Counted from the first letter of the stretch, positions 12,374-23,903 are shown. The stretch is DNA of 64,000 nt from Odobenus rosmarus divergens (GCF_000321225.1 NW_004450582.1:1039148-1103147), one strand, 5' to 3'. Numbers and translations are program-made. The notes: generated by a model not told the origin, from the letters alone.

Positions 12374-12560
12374 CGGGCGCCTGGGTGGCTCAGGTGGTTA
12401 AGCGACTGCCTTCGGCTCAGGTCATGATCCTGGAGTCCCGGGATTGAGTCCCACATCGGGCTCCCTGCTCAGCAGGGAGTCTGCTTCTCCTTCTGACCCT
12501 CTTCCCTCTCGTGCTCTCATTCTCTCTCTAATAAATAAATAAAATCTTTAAAAAAAAAAA
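12374..12560 (+). mobile_element. CAN-SINE, full length
   Basis: Flanked by aagacaacagcccca (12359-12373) and aagacaacaggccca (12561-12575). Confidence 0.93.
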
Positions 12561-12784
12561 AAGACAACAGGCCCATCTTCCAGATGCCTCCAAAGAAAAT
12601 CACATTTGAAAGGAAGCCCCATAGTCAACATCCTTCATAAGCCTCGAGACAAAGGTAACAAATCTAAACTTTAATAATATTCAGAAAAGGGGGAGGTGTA
12701 CATCCACCAGCACCTGCCTACACAGAAAGGCCTACGTGGATGCCCCAGTTCTCCCAAGCAAGGAGTAGTTCTAAATTAATTCGT

Positions 12785-12915
12785 TCATTCAACAGACATG
12801 TTTGAGGGCCTCTGGTGTGGTGGACACTATTCTAGGCGCCTGAGATACATCACTGAACAAAAAGAAAGATCACTGCCTGTGTGGTACCTACATTTTAGGC
12901 AAAACTTTGGAGGCA
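12785..12915 (+). repeat. L2-type ancient repeat (candidate)
   Basis: Typical ancient-repeat text: ggacactattctaggcgcctgagatacatcactgaacaaaa. The family is uncertain. Confidence 0.4.
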
Positions 12916-12994
12916 TCTAGGAGAATAAAGAAAACATTTTAATAGAATATGTAGGGCCAGAAGCGTTCCATAGCACCATGGAGATCGTTAAGCT

Positions 12995-13180
12995 CGTGGT
13001 TCTCAAACTTGGGTGTGCTGAGAACCACCCAGAGGACTAATCAATACTCAGAAGGCCCAAACCCACCCCAGAGCTTCCGATTCATTAAGATCTCAACAGG
13101 GCCTGAGAATTTGCATTTCTAATATGCTCTCATACAATGTCAATGGTGCTAGTCCAGGAAGCAAACTTTGACAACCACTG
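12995..13180 (+). mobile_element. MER5A-like hAT MITE
   Basis: Inverted terminal sequences gtggttctcaaacttg and aactttgacaaccactg enclose MER5 text (cccaaacccaccccagagct, gaatttgcatttcta). Non-autonomous; no transposase. Confidence 0.8.
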
Positions 13181-14565
13181 ACTTGGCCAGAACCACAGGC
13201 TACTCAATACCAGGCCCAGATTTAGGCGTGTTTTTTTTTTTTCCCTTCTGACTCCAAACCAACAAGCTTTTATCCACTTAAGGCAAACACTGCCCAATGA
13301 AAAAGGTTTTTTAGCTTTATGTTTGAGTTGGAGAAAATCAGAAATGAACGTTTTAAGTATAAAATACCTTAAGCAAACAGCACTGATCACTAAACATGGA
13401 CATAAAAATTAACATTAGAGGATTTGTTCTTTCTTTCACATATCTAAATGCCATGATAAAAGAATGCTTTCCCTAAAGGGTTTTATCATGAGGGTGAGGT
13501 TCAGTCTCAAATGAGCCTATTTATTAAAAAAGTCTATTAACTAGAAGTATATACACTAAAATATAAATAAGTGATTGGATTATTAATTAGTTTTTTGTGC
13601 TAATTGTATTTTCTAAAATTTTTACAATGAACATCAATTCCTTTTGTAATAAAGGAATACAAGTTATGTTATTTTAAAAAAGAAGTGACAGTGTTTATTC
13701 AAAAAGACTTTTAATTAGAAAACTATAAAAGGCATCAGTTAATATACCACATAAATTAATACTGAATGATTTTTTTTCCTAGTACATAAATAATTCATAT
13801 AACTTATTTTACATTTTAGGCTAAACCTCTGTCTGGATTAATGATTAATACCAGTGAAGGAAAAAAAAATCCTTGAAATGTATTTGATTTTATTTAAACA
13901 AAGAGAATAAAACAAAACTATGATCCTTTAAATAGCTGCATAAAAATCAAATTTATTATTATTCTACATAGCAACTGTCTTTTGTCTTGACTGTTACTTT
14001 TCAACAAATGTATGGATGTGATGCTAATTCTTGCAAATAAAGCAAAATGTCATGTGTCAATTACACCAATTAAAAAAAGAAAGTAAAAATGGCTTTAATT
14101 GCATTTCTTGAAAAATAAATAAATAAACATCTAAGTTTTGGAAAAATAATCGTTGTATCCTCAATGTGTATAAAGTTAGAGAGCCATATCCCTGAGGATA
14201 CCAAGGTAAGACCTACACCATCCCTGTACCCCATCCACCAACTTTCTGGATCTCCTAGTCTAGGGAAATACTTCTTTATTACTAAAGTCCACATTTCAGG
14301 GATACAACTAGAGTTTAAAACATAATATGCTAAAGGGCAATGACTAAAGGAGAATCAATTTGGTGAAGAAATCAAGTGTCTTTATAGAGACACACGCTTA
14401 CCATTTAACAAAAGTTCTGAACTACCTCTTAAAGTCTAGCCTATTTCATTAGAATAATCATTTTAAAGGAAAAAAAATTGCCTGTATGTGTTATATAGAA
14501 TCATAGCTAATTTTCTGAAAATTAGGCCTTAAAATCAGAATTCAGTATCATACTACTATTAACTT
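13181..14565. other. Intronic sequence, nothing recognised
   Basis: Very AT-rich. Open frames at 13130-13390 and 14070-14294 (minus strand) lack domains and splice context. Confidence 0.45.
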
Positions 14566-14569
14566 ACGA

Positions 14570-14725
14570 GGTACCCACAAAGTACCAAACACTTTAAATC
14601 CTCTCATTTGATCTCCAAACCGCCCTATGAAGTATGACCATTTTACAGATTAAGAAATTTAAGCACAGAGTGATCAAGTAATTTGCCCAAAGTCATACAG
14701 CTAAACTGAAGATCCAGGATACAGA
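14570..14725 (-). repeat. MIR-family relic
   Basis: Reverse MIR text: cattttacagattaagaaat, then gatcaagtaatttgcccaaag and tcatacagctaa. Confidence 0.65.
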
Positions 14726-15061
14726 TATCCAAGCTATAATACTTAAACTGAGATCCTTAACCTTTGGCTCCAATTACGGTTCTGCTTATGTTTGACTTAC
14801 AAATTTTTACATTTTAGGAAATCAAAACTAAATTTTTCTTGCCAGTCATATTTGATATCTGTAAGATGAAAAATTATGAAATTCAGGCACTTTCACAAAC
14901 CTCTGTACTTCTAAAATCATACACAATTTACAATAAATTATACAGTACAGAGCTCTGACAACTTTTCCACCAGCATGGCCATTTTAGGGATACAGCAGTG
15001 GTAAAATTATCTACGGAAATCCCGCATTAAATCGCACAGGGGTTCCATTGAGTGGGTAAGG

Positions 15062-15186
15062 AAGGTTTTTATCTTGTTTTATTTGGGTTGTTTGGTTGTT
15101 TGTTTTGGGGGCTTGAGGGGTTTTTTTTGTTTTGTTTTTTGGGCTTGGGTTTTGGTTTGGTTTTTTGGTTTGGTTTGTTTTTTGCA
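15062..15186 (+). repeat. GT/T-rich low-complexity tract
   Basis: Over 120 bp of nearly pure G and T, with ggtttt and ggttt units and short G-runs, about 300 bp inside DERA intron 1. On the transcribed RNA it reads as an A/C-rich stretch. Confidence 0.8.
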
Positions 15187-15289
15187 ACCAGGGAGCTAGA
15201 AGGTGAACGAATTAAGCTGGAAAATGAAAAAGTAGAATCCTTTCCTATGTCTTCCGTTCACCACATAAGGCCTGGGTGCCAGTGTGCAC

Positions 15290-15750
15290 AAGAGTTCCTG
15301 AGTCTGGGTGGACCGGCCTTTGCTCAGGGTGGGTGCGTACGGACCGGCCGCCGCCTCCCGTCCGGGCGAGCACCCCCGGCAGCCGACGCCAGGGCACCAG
15401 GCGAGGCGAGCCCAGCGAGCGGCAGAGGGCGGGGGGGTGCGAGGCGATGGAGACGGACGGGGACAACCCGCGGGGCCCTTACCCAGCTCCGAGCCCCGGT
15501 TGCGCGCGGACATGATGCGAGCAGCTGCAGCAGTCGCCGGGTCCTCAGCGCCGAGCTCCCCTCTGCCCCTCCCTTCCTGCTTCCCGCCCGCCCCGCGGCG
15601 TCGCCGCGCTCGCCCCGCCCCTCTCCCTCTGGGGGCGGGGCCGCGAATCAGGGCCCGGTGGTCTGACTCCGCCCCGCTGCCCTGAGTAGAAATCCTGCCG
15701 CCGCTCTCCTGCCCTCTTCTCCCAAGTGCGGGACTCGAGTCCTGGCTCCC
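15290..15750 (-). promoter_or_regulatory. DERA: DERA CpG-island promoter
   Basis: CpG-dense block centred on DERA exon 1. GC boxes are visible at 15613-15621 (ccccgcccc), 15631-15640 (gggggcgggg) and 15669-15675 (ccgcccc), all upstream of the ATG on the minus strand. No TATA box was seen. CpG-rich patches continue to about 16035. Confidence 0.8.
15483..15513 (-). CDS. DERA: DERA first coding exon (partial gene)
   Basis: Start of 2-deoxyribose-5-phosphate aldolase, the cytosolic class I aldolase that splits deoxyribose-5-phosphate into glyceraldehyde-3-phosphate and acetaldehyde. Seen: ATG at 15513-15511 followed by codons for SARNRGSEL, closely matching the known vertebrate N-terminus (human SAHNRGTEL, from memory), then a donor CTGG|GTAAGG at 15483/15482. 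The first base of an Asp codon remains, as expected for the next residue. The exon sits in a CpG island about 9 kb downstream of STRAP on the same strand, the neighbour order known for these genes in other mammals. The catalytic lysine lies in later exons, beyond the left edge. Confidence 0.88.
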
Positions 15751-15754
15751 GAAA

Positions 15755-16355
15755 TAATGCTACCAAAACCCGTTTTAAAATGCTTGAATTGCCAAATGCA
15801 CTGAATAAAGACGTTTGGAAACTTTCCACTGTTAAGATTAAGTAACGAGACGGGAGAGGATCCCTCCCAGTTACTGATCAAGTGCAGAGCTCTGCAGCCC
15901 CATACCTGAAGGGCAGCGGTGATCCCCTCGCCGTGTAAGGGCGGCCGGCGAGCAAATAGGGCTCGGAGCACTCTGTGACTCTAACCTGGACCTCATGAAG
16001 TGAAGCAGCTCCGTTGCCGCGGGGCGGGGAGAGGGGACTCTGGGAGTGAGAAGTCCGGTTTCTCAACATAGCACTGACAGTAACTAAGTGGGACACTGGG
16101 CACATCAATTGCCTTTCTAAGCTTCACTTTCCTCATCTCTAAGAAATGACCTTGACAATTTCTTGGAGCTCTAAACTTTGAATCTGTGATACTAACATTT
16201 TTTCAGCCTAACTCTTCTGTAACCAGGAGGTTAAAATTGTCCAGAGTTACTCAACATAGACTACTAGTCAACTCATCTCTCATCACAGAGGGTACCTCCA
16301 CTCTGTAGGGAGAAAGAAAACTCAGTTGTGGCTTGTCCACCATAAGCCAGTCACT
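15755..16355. other. Upstream flank of the DERA promoter, no gene
   Basis: Starts with a CpG-moderate patch (15895-16035) and becomes AT-rich. No second transcript can be supported, although CpG-island promoters often fire both ways. Confidence 0.45.
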
Positions 16356-16371
16356 GTGCGAGGTGCTTTTA

Positions 16372-16569
16372 TTTTTTTGTTAAAGGTTTGTTTGAGAGAG
16401 CGCGCGCATGAGAGAGTGTGAGCAGGAGCAGGGAGGAGAGGCAGAGGGAGAAAGAGAAGACTCCCTGCTGAGCAGGGAGCCCTATGTGGGGCCTGATCCC
16501 AGGACCCTGAGATCATGACCTGAGCCAAAGGCAGATGCTTAACCAACTAAGCCACCCAGGCGACCCACT
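16372..16569 (-). mobile_element. CAN-SINE, minus strand
   Basis: Ends gccacccaggcgaccca. First of two in a minus-strand tandem sharing an aggtgctttta-type direct repeat (16361-16371, 16570-16579, 16775-16785). Confidence 0.9.
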
Positions 16570-16579
16570 AGGTGTTTTT

Positions 16580-16774
16580 TTTTTTTTTTTAAGATTTTAT
16601 TTATTTATTTGACAGAGAGAGATAGGGAGAGAGGGAACACATGCAGGGGGAGTGGGAGAGGGAGAAGCAGGCTTCTCGCCGAGCAGGGAGCCCGATGTGG
16701 GGCTCGATCTCAGAGATCATGACCTGAGCTGAAGGCAGACGCTTAACGACTGGGCCACCCAGGTGCCCCCCTCT
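16580..16774 (-). mobile_element. CAN-SINE, minus strand, second in tandem
   Basis: Poly-T, aagattttatttatttattt and end gccacccaggtgcccc. Follows the central copy of the shared direct repeat. Confidence 0.9.
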
Positions 16775-16879
16775 AGGTGCTTTTAGATGTATAATAGCAT
16801 TTCAGTCTCAGAACAATCCTGCCAAGTATGTATTATATCTCCATTGCTATACCTGCAGACACCAAGGTTCTGAATAAAA

Positions 16880-17110
16880 AGGCATCCTGGTATAGTGGAA
16901 ACTGAGTAGGTTCGGAAAGGTTCAAACCCCTTAATATACCAGCAATTCCACTTAATAACTAGGTAGTTCCAGGAATGTTACTTTCTACTTGTCTGGAAAA
17001 TGCAGAGATCAAAATACATATGCCTTGCAAAGCTGTTGAATGTGTGTAAAGCACCAAAGAAAGGTTATTGCATGTAGCAGATGCTCAACAAATGAAAGCT
17101 GTTAATGTCA
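16880..17110 (+). repeat. MIR SINE, diverged
   Basis: MIR order with cctggtatagtggaaactga at the head and cagatgctcaacaaatg at the end. Confidence 0.65.
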
Positions 17111-17453
17111 GTTTCACAAAACAATTATGGGGCTAAAAAGGAAAAGTGATCCCAGTCTTACTACCCTACACTGAGCTGTCTCTCTGCTTTGTCAAGACAT
17201 AGCTATTGCTCAGTATTTTGAATGTGTCTAGATTCTACTCATTCATATGATAGCATTTTTCCTTTATTTTTATTTTAACCCTGAAAAAGCGAAAACCAGG
17301 CCCTGGCAGTCCGGAGCCCTTGCAGCTAGACCATGGTGCTCCCAAATAAAACATCAATAACTTCACAGAACATCAACATCAGCCAAGGTCACTGTAACCG
17401 TGATGAATCAACAAAAATAAGACCACGCGTAATCCTGTTTGAATACAGAAAAA

Positions 17454-17642
17454 GGGCGCCTGGGTGGCTCAGTTGGTTAAGCGACTGCCTTCGGCTCAGG
17501 TCATGATCCTGGAGTCCCAGGATCGAGTCCTACATTGAGCTCCCTGCTCAGCAGGGAGTCGGCTTCTCCCTCTGACCCTCTTCCCTCTCGTGCTCTCTCA
17601 TTCTCTCTCTCTCTCAAATAAATAAAATCTTTAAAAAAAAAA
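17454..17642 (+). mobile_element. CAN-SINE, full length
   Basis: Flanked by aatacagaaaaa copies (17442-17453 and 17643-17654). Confidence 0.93.
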
Positions 17643-17655
17643 AATACAGAAAAAA

Positions 17656-18204
17656 ACATGAACATGTCCAAACCACAAAAATGACAAAAACAGTTCCTAT
17701 CCTGGCTAATGTAATTAACTGTCACTTCTTTACCCATCAGCTTTAACCTAACCTGGCAATTCTTGTATTTTAAATAAGAATTAAGATGCCCTGTCATGAA
17801 TTATCACCACTTCCTGCCAGCATCCAATCCAGAGTAATGTTCTGCTTCCTTGAACCTTCTCCAAATCATGTAGCATGAGCTCAAATCCTATGTCATTTCT
17901 AACACTCTCTGAGACAGCTCACAGTGGTGAGTGTTCTTCCTTATTCCAATAAATCAATAAACCCAGACTTATCCAACTACAGGTGTGTTCCTGTGGTCAG
18001 CTAGAAAGCCCTGACATCCCTAAGAGATACAATAAACGGAATTTTGTTTTCAGGGGCAGATACAATTCTAAGCCAGATTCTAAGCCATTTGTTATACATC
18101 CACATATAATGTAAACTTATTTAAAACAAAACAAAAAAAAAAGCAGTGAGATCCTAACTTAGTTAAAACACCAGAATCGGGGCAGCCTCCGACAGCAGAC
18201 ATTT
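17656..18204. other. Intergenic sequence, nothing recognised
   Basis: AT-rich. The end near 17945 (ccaataaatcaataaaccc) has no coding or clear repeat context. Confidence 0.4.
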
Positions 18205-18217
18205 TAGCAATGTATTT

Positions 18218-18414
18218 TTTTTTTTTAAGATTTTATTTATTTATTTGACAGAGAGAGACACAGCAAGAGAGGGAACACAAGCAGAGGGAGTGGGAGAGGG
18301 AGAAGCAGGCTTCCCGCGGCGCAGGGAGCCCGATGCAGGGCTCGATCCTACGACTCTGGGACCATGACCTGAGCTGAAGGCAGACGCTTAACGACTGAGC
18401 TACCCAGGCACCCC
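18218..18414 (-). mobile_element. CAN-SINE, minus strand
   Basis: Exact 13-bp TSD tagcaatgtattt at 18205-18217 and 18415-18427. Confidence 0.93.
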
Positions 18415-18579
18415 TAGCAATGTATTTCTGACAAAAATTTCTCAAGGACTTTTTCTAAAATTAACATGTTGCTAGTACTAATCTGGAATTAATCTCTACA
18501 GTTTGAAAATAAGTTAAATTGTCAGGATTCAGAAGGATAGTAGGGATAGAATGCAAAAGGTAAGGTTTTTTTGTTTGTT

Positions 18580-18775
18580 TTTGTTTTTAAAGATTTTTAT
18601 TTATTTAACAGAGAGAGACACAGCAAGAGAGGGAACACAAGCAGGGGGTAGTGGGAGAGGGAGAAGCAGGCTTCCGGCGGAGCAGGGAGCCCGATGTGGG
18701 GCTCGAACCCAAGACCCTGGGATCATGACCTGAGCCGAAGGCAGACACTTAACGACTGAGCCACCAAGGCGCCCC
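18580..18775 (-). mobile_element. CAN-SINE, minus strand
   Basis: Begins with gttttt-rich poly-T and ends gccaccaaggcgcccc. Confidence 0.9.
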
Positions 18776-18784
18776 AGGGTTTTG

Positions 18785-18902
18785 TTTTTTTTTTTACTTT
18801 TTATTTACTGTTTTAAGTAAGCTCTGTCCAACATGGGGCTTGAACTCACAACCCTGAGATAAAGAATCGCATGCTCTACCAACTGAGCCAGCCAGGCACC
18901 CC
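18785..18902 (-). mobile_element. Old CAN-SINE, minus strand, abutting
   Basis: Short older form: ttaagtaagctctgtccaacatggggcttgaactcac and end gagccagccaggcacccc. It lies about 10 bp from the preceding SINE. Confidence 0.82.
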
Positions 18903-18999
18903 ATGAAAAAAAAATTGATGGAGAAGTGTTAACAAGTTTCATTTCGTGAATTTCTTTTTAAACTTACTGCCTTCTGAAACTTTTGAAGTATCCCTAATG

Positions 19000-19155
19000 C
19001 AAGGCTTCTCAAAGATCTGTAGACCACCACTACTACACTGGAATCTCCCAAGAGATTTTTTCTAAAGCAGATTCTAGGCTTCACCACAGCCCTACTGAAT
19101 TGGAATCTCTAGGATCCTGGAATCCATATTTTTAACAAGTTCCTTCACATGATGT
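19000..19155 (+). mobile_element. MER5A-like relic
   Basis: Text such as aaggcttctcaaagatctg, ctactgaattggaatctct and atatttttaacaagttcc fits MER5A; the ends are eroded. Confidence 0.65.
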
Positions 19156-20320
19156 TAATGCAACCTAAATGAAAGAAATCATCAACCCAGGGGCAGAGAA
19201 GAGTAAACCATGCATGCCAATCTGGAGTTATGGCCCAAACTGGTTCTTACATGAGTAAAACTCTTTCAAGTATTATTTTTTTAATCCATGCAAATTTTGT
19301 TATTCCTTTTTTAATATAACTTTTAAATGGCCAGATAAATTACCTTTCTTCCCATTCCCATTCCTTCTTCAGTTAAAATTAAAGCTCTAGGAATCTATCA
19401 AGAACCTACAAGGCCTGGGAGTTAGAAATAATTCAACTGTTAACTTCCAAAGGGCATGGACCCTTTGTGTTTGGTTCTTCATATGCCTAGGGTCTAGTGG
19501 AGTCATTGTCACATAGTAATTACATGTCTTTGTTAGATGAAGACCTACCTGGCTGAGTTTTTCCATATGTGCTACCATATGTGCTACCAAAAGGGTAAAC
19601 CGGTGAGCGAGTCTTGAGTCATTCTCTGTGCTAACTTGTTTAACAACTGACCTTAGTAGTACTTTGCCATCGTACGCAATAGGGAAGATAGAAGTCAGCT
19701 TAACAGAAGTGTGGCACAGAGCTGACATAACAGCCGCAAGCAATCGGCTACTTGAGGTCTTGAAGTTTGCTTCTTGGATATCCTTTTAAAAACAGAAATA
19801 TGCACCCACCAAAGAAATATGGCATCAATATAATCCACATTTTTAGGTATACAAAAGGTAAACAACTTTTTAAATTATTCCAAAATTTTCTAGGATTCAT
19901 TTTAATTGTCGTGTTATGGGATTTCATTCTATCAATACTTTTAAACACAACTGTTCAAGTTACTACCCAACGAAGTTGAAAAATTATTAAATATGGTCAA
20001 GAAAAAGGAGCCTCCTATTTTCCAACCAATGACTTTATATATCCTCAGAATCACAGTCCTCTTTAGCATGACGCTCAAAGAATGACATCAAAAAGGCCCC
20101 AATCAGTATATATCCATGTCTAGTAAAACAAGCACTGAAACCACTTTCTTCCAATAACAAATGATTTAAATTGTAATTCGGTGCTACTATAACATTTCAG
20201 TAATGGTAATGTAGCATAATGAATAGCTACTATAATAAACATTTTGCTAAGGTCACAAAATTATGTCATCACATTATATAGTTTATTCAGAAAAATAAGT
20301 AGCATGCTTGTAAATTCTTT
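19156..20320. other. Intergenic sequence, no gene
   Basis: Contains a minus-strand open frame of 118 codons (19743-19387) with no recognisable domain, promoter or splice context, and a 12-bp direct duplication (atatgtgctacc, about 19566-19587). Not annotated as a gene. Confidence 0.45.
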
Positions 20321-20321
20321 T

Positions 20322-20492
20322 TAAATTTTATTTATTTATTTGAGAGAGAGAGAGAGAGCAGGAGCGGGAGCAGGGGGAGGAGGGGAAGGAAAGGGAGTAG
20401 TAGAATTTCCACTGAGCAGGGAGCCCAAGACCCTGAGATCATGACCTGAGCTGAAGGCAGATGCTTAACCAACTGAGCCACGCAGGCTGGGC
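20322..20492 (-). mobile_element. CAN-SINE, minus strand, eroded
   Basis: aaattttatttatttatttga start, (GA)n, then gagatcatgacctgagctga and gccacgcagg. The middle is shortened. Confidence 0.85.
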
Positions 20493-22310
20493 TGTTTTTC
20501 TTATAGTGGTAACAGTTTTATCCAGTCCAATTCCATTTGCCTGTAGTCTCCCATCCTGTGATTTCTAAGAGCATGCACAGATTCCTTAGGTAAATACTGA
20601 CTTGGACTATGGATTGTAACCAGTTTTTCTAAGTCAAAAGAGGGAAGGTGTAGTAGCAAGGAGAACTAGGCAAAAGTATGAATGTCATAATTGACATATT
20701 TCAGAACTGGAAGGACACTTAGAGAACATCTAATTCCTACTTCACGGTGAAATAAGAGAATAAGAATTATATTGAGTTTTTTATAGAAGCTAAATTTATT
20801 CATTTAAATAACAGTTCTTTACTCTGAGACCAGGTCTTTCACTACCAACTTGGATTTTTAAAAATGTCTTTTACGAAGACTGTGGTGTTAGAAAAAAAAA
20901 GTAACAACCTCACTTGTCAAGATTAGAAGCAACCCATTCTATCTTGCCCTGATCTACTCCTTTTCTTCATTAATCGATTGGTCCGCAAAATCCCAAAGTT
21001 AGAGAATCATTGATAGAATAAATATATAATACTAAGTGCCCCCTATGAGTTAAGTTCTTACATCAATTATCGTTATTTCAAAATAGAAAATCAGGTATTT
21101 CCAAAAAAATCTGTGTGAGAACTGTCATCTCCTTTCACAGAAAGAAACTAAGGCGAGAGAAATTAGTCTAAGTTCTAGAGGATGGTTTAAAACCCAGGCA
21201 ATATAACCCTACAGACCACACAAGTGCTGTTCCCACTATCTTGCTGAAGCCAAACTCATGAGACCACCCATTTAACCTCTGAAAGTCAGGTTCTCCATAT
21301 ATAAAATGGGTAATATCTTACCTTCATTGGGTTATTGAAGATATTCTGACAAAATTCTACTCTCTCATTAATTATATAGAGTGACTCAATCTGTGAAGTA
21401 TTATTACTGTTCATTAGCTATCATGTAGAGGCTTTGGCCTTGTTTCCACAGGTAAATTTGTTAGATGCCTCCTTTGTGTCTTCAGAACTCTGTTGATTCT
21501 ATCCTGGTCTAGATGGCACTCTACCCACTGGCAATTGTGCATTCCTATAAACAAAGAAAAGTGAATTCCTCTAGTTTAAGAGCCAATATGTATAGTAACT
21601 TATATGGTAACCCAATAGGAATCACTTTTTGTTTCAAAATGTTAATCCTCCTGGTGTAAAACATAGGTAGCTACTAAAGAAATGTTTTCCCCTAGTCTGC
21701 ATTTTCAATTCCCATTTTGTTGTTGCTCCTTCTGGAAAATTACATCTAATGTGCCCTATCCCTCTACCCTAAGTCTCAAAAAAGAAAAGGCAGCTCAATT
21801 AATAATTCCACTGAATTTGAACTACTAAAAATGTAACATCTTAAATTATAAATTATGGCACATATTTACCATACTATTTTATAGCCATTAAAAAGAATGT
21901 GTTGAACTTTACTGATAGGAAAAATTCTCAAGACAATTTACTGACCACACTCAATCCTGGTTTCTTGGGCAAAACCTCTCGATACTAACACTGAGAAGTA
22001 ATGATACACAAGTGAAATGACTAAAAACTAGGTGGGAATTCAGTTTCCATGACCTACTGCACAGTAGGACATAAAGAGGAGGCTCTATAGGAAAAACGGA
22101 ATGGGAAACAATGGGTGGAGATGAGACCATCATACAAGCTGGACTCTCCTAGGTAAATAGGCCTCAGATTGCCTTTGACTGTACATGGGCAAGGGCTTTG
22201 AATGGATTCCCACCATGTCTGCTTCTTCAGTGAAGAGGATGTCTGCTGCATGCGGGATAACTGGAAAATTATCTTCCTGGTCTGTTAAGATTTGTTGCTA
22301 ATTTAGGCCC
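20493..22310. other. Intergenic sequence with MIR and L1M traces
   Basis: A reverse MIR-like stretch near 21030-21200 (tttcacagaaagaaactaagg) and an L1M-like fragment near 21840-21945 (agccattaaaaagaatgtg). Otherwise unique. Confidence 0.4.
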
Positions 22311-22314
22311 TTGT

Positions 22315-22700
22315 TTCAACAACTTTTGAGTACTTACTAGCATACCAGCCTCTTTTCTAGGCAAAGGGTAGTACTGTTGAAGATGAAAAATAGGTAAGAT
22401 AATTTCAGATAGTGATAAGAACTATGAATAAAACAAAGGCAAAAGAATAAGTGACAAGAGAAGGGATACAGGAGGACTTGAGACCCAAATCACAAGCAAG
22501 GGTTAGCCATGCAAATATTTAGGGAAGAGTGGACCAAGTAGTGGACATAGCAAGCCAAGTGAAAAGGCCTTGAGATGGAAATGAAGCCACCATGGCTACA
22601 GTAGTGCAAGCAAGCAAAGGAAAAATGAAAGGTCATAGAAGGCCAAAGTCTGATCATAATAAAAAAAAGTGGTATAATGGGAAGCCACTACGGATTTCTA
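22315..22700 (+). repeat. L2-type ancient repeat (candidate)
   Basis: Text typical of ancient mammalian repeats: gataagaactatgaataaaacaaa..., ccttgagatggaaatgaagcc. The family is uncertain. Confidence 0.35.
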
Positions 22701-22950
22701 TAAGGCAGTCCCCTGGCCTCTTCAAATCCTAAAGCAATCACCTTTCCTGCCATGTAGAGGGTGGATGGGATGAGGGCAGGGTAGGGGAGCGGGGACAAGG
22801 GCAGTCAACAAGGCAACAGTGTCACGTGAGAAATAAAGCGCCTGGCCTAGAGGATAACAATGGAGAAGAGGCACGGTAGATTGAGAAAAGCCCACAGGAC
22901 TTGTGTATAAACCAGAAACGGGGATGAGAAGGAACTCAAAGGACTTCTAT

Positions 22951-23162
22951 TTTTTTTTATAAAGATTTTATTCTAGAGAGAGGGAGAGAGCAAGACAGCG
23001 AGAGACAGCATGAGCAAGAGAGAAGCAGAGAGAGAGAATCTCAAGCAGACTCCATGCTGAGCACAGAACCTGACTCGGGGCTCAATCCCAGGACACGGCG
23101 ATCATGACCTGAGCCAAAACCAAGAGTCGGCCGCTTAACTGACTGAGCCACCCAGGTGCCCC
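22951..23162 (-). mobile_element. CAN-SINE, minus strand
   Basis: Flanked by aaggacttct copies (22939-22948 and 23163-23172). Purine-rich middle. Confidence 0.92.
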
Positions 23163-23172
23163 AAGGACTTCT

Positions 23173-23886
23173 CTTTTAGTTTGAACAAGTAATAGGTAGT
23201 GCTGGTTACTGGAATAAATGATAAGTTGAGAGAGAAATCAATTTCATTGAAAAATTAAGATTTGTCTTAAGTCTGAGATACTTACCAAGGTTAAGGTGCA
23301 ACACTCAACTATGCCATTAAACTGTGGTACTCAGGGAGACAAACTGGATATACATTCTGACTAGACTCTAAGCAGGCATGGTACAGACAATATTGCTACA
23401 GCAAAGCAGAGGACCAGGCATGTGGCAAGATGACACAAAACTACCATCCTATGAGACCATGTGTGGCTGGTCAGTGGCTATCTATCCCCATGACATACCT
23501 CTCTTGGCCTTCGGAGGCTGTCATAGCCAACAGTGCTTTCTTAGGATTAACCACAAATCCCTGGAAACTTACTCTTTGCTTGGTTATTTCTTGTAAGAAA
23601 AGTCATCAAGGGTCATTCACAAGATGAAAAAGGAGACAAAAAGCAATTTGACAAGAGATGTTATTCATTGGTCTAAAGTATTTCCATTACTAGTTTAATA
23701 TACTCCTATTTTAAAAAATAAGTACAAGTGTAAACCCAGTTGACCCGTTTTATTAGAAGGTTGGTAAAAAAGTTTTTTGAATGCCATCTGCACTTAAAGG
23801 ATAAAGTAAAATAAACATTGCAGATCTATAATTATCCCACTTTTTTCTATCTGCATACACACATACAGATACACAAAAGTGCCATT
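23173..23886. other. Intergenic sequence, nothing recognised
   Basis: Two overlapping short open frames (23378-23627) have no recognisable product. Confidence 0.4.
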
Positions 23887-23903
23887 AATGCTCACTGAAT
23901 TTT

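Larger units (their letters stand above)
1..15482 (-). other. DERA: DERA intron 1 (5' part, continues off the left edge)
   Basis: Begins with the GTAAGG donor at 15482. I searched for a plausible exon 2 (the segment after the N-terminal SEL in the known protein) and found none, so the next exon is probably beyond position 1. The content is AT-rich intronic DNA with SINEs, MIR, L2, L1M and MER5 relics, listed separately. Confidence 0.75.

Noticed and set aside
1..15482. Possible DERA exon 2
   Set aside because: I looked on the minus strand for codons of the segment following the DERA N-terminus, with flanking AG/GT, and found no match.
15052..15685. Long open frames on both strands over the DERA CpG island (for example 204 codons, plus strand)
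   Set aside because: GC-rich DNA has few stops. The plus frame starts in the G/T low-complexity tract, and the minus frame is explained by DERA exon 1 running through its donor.
19387..19743. Minus-strand frame of 118 codons
   Set aside because: No recognisable protein, contains a short internal duplication and lies in intergenic DNA; treated as chance.
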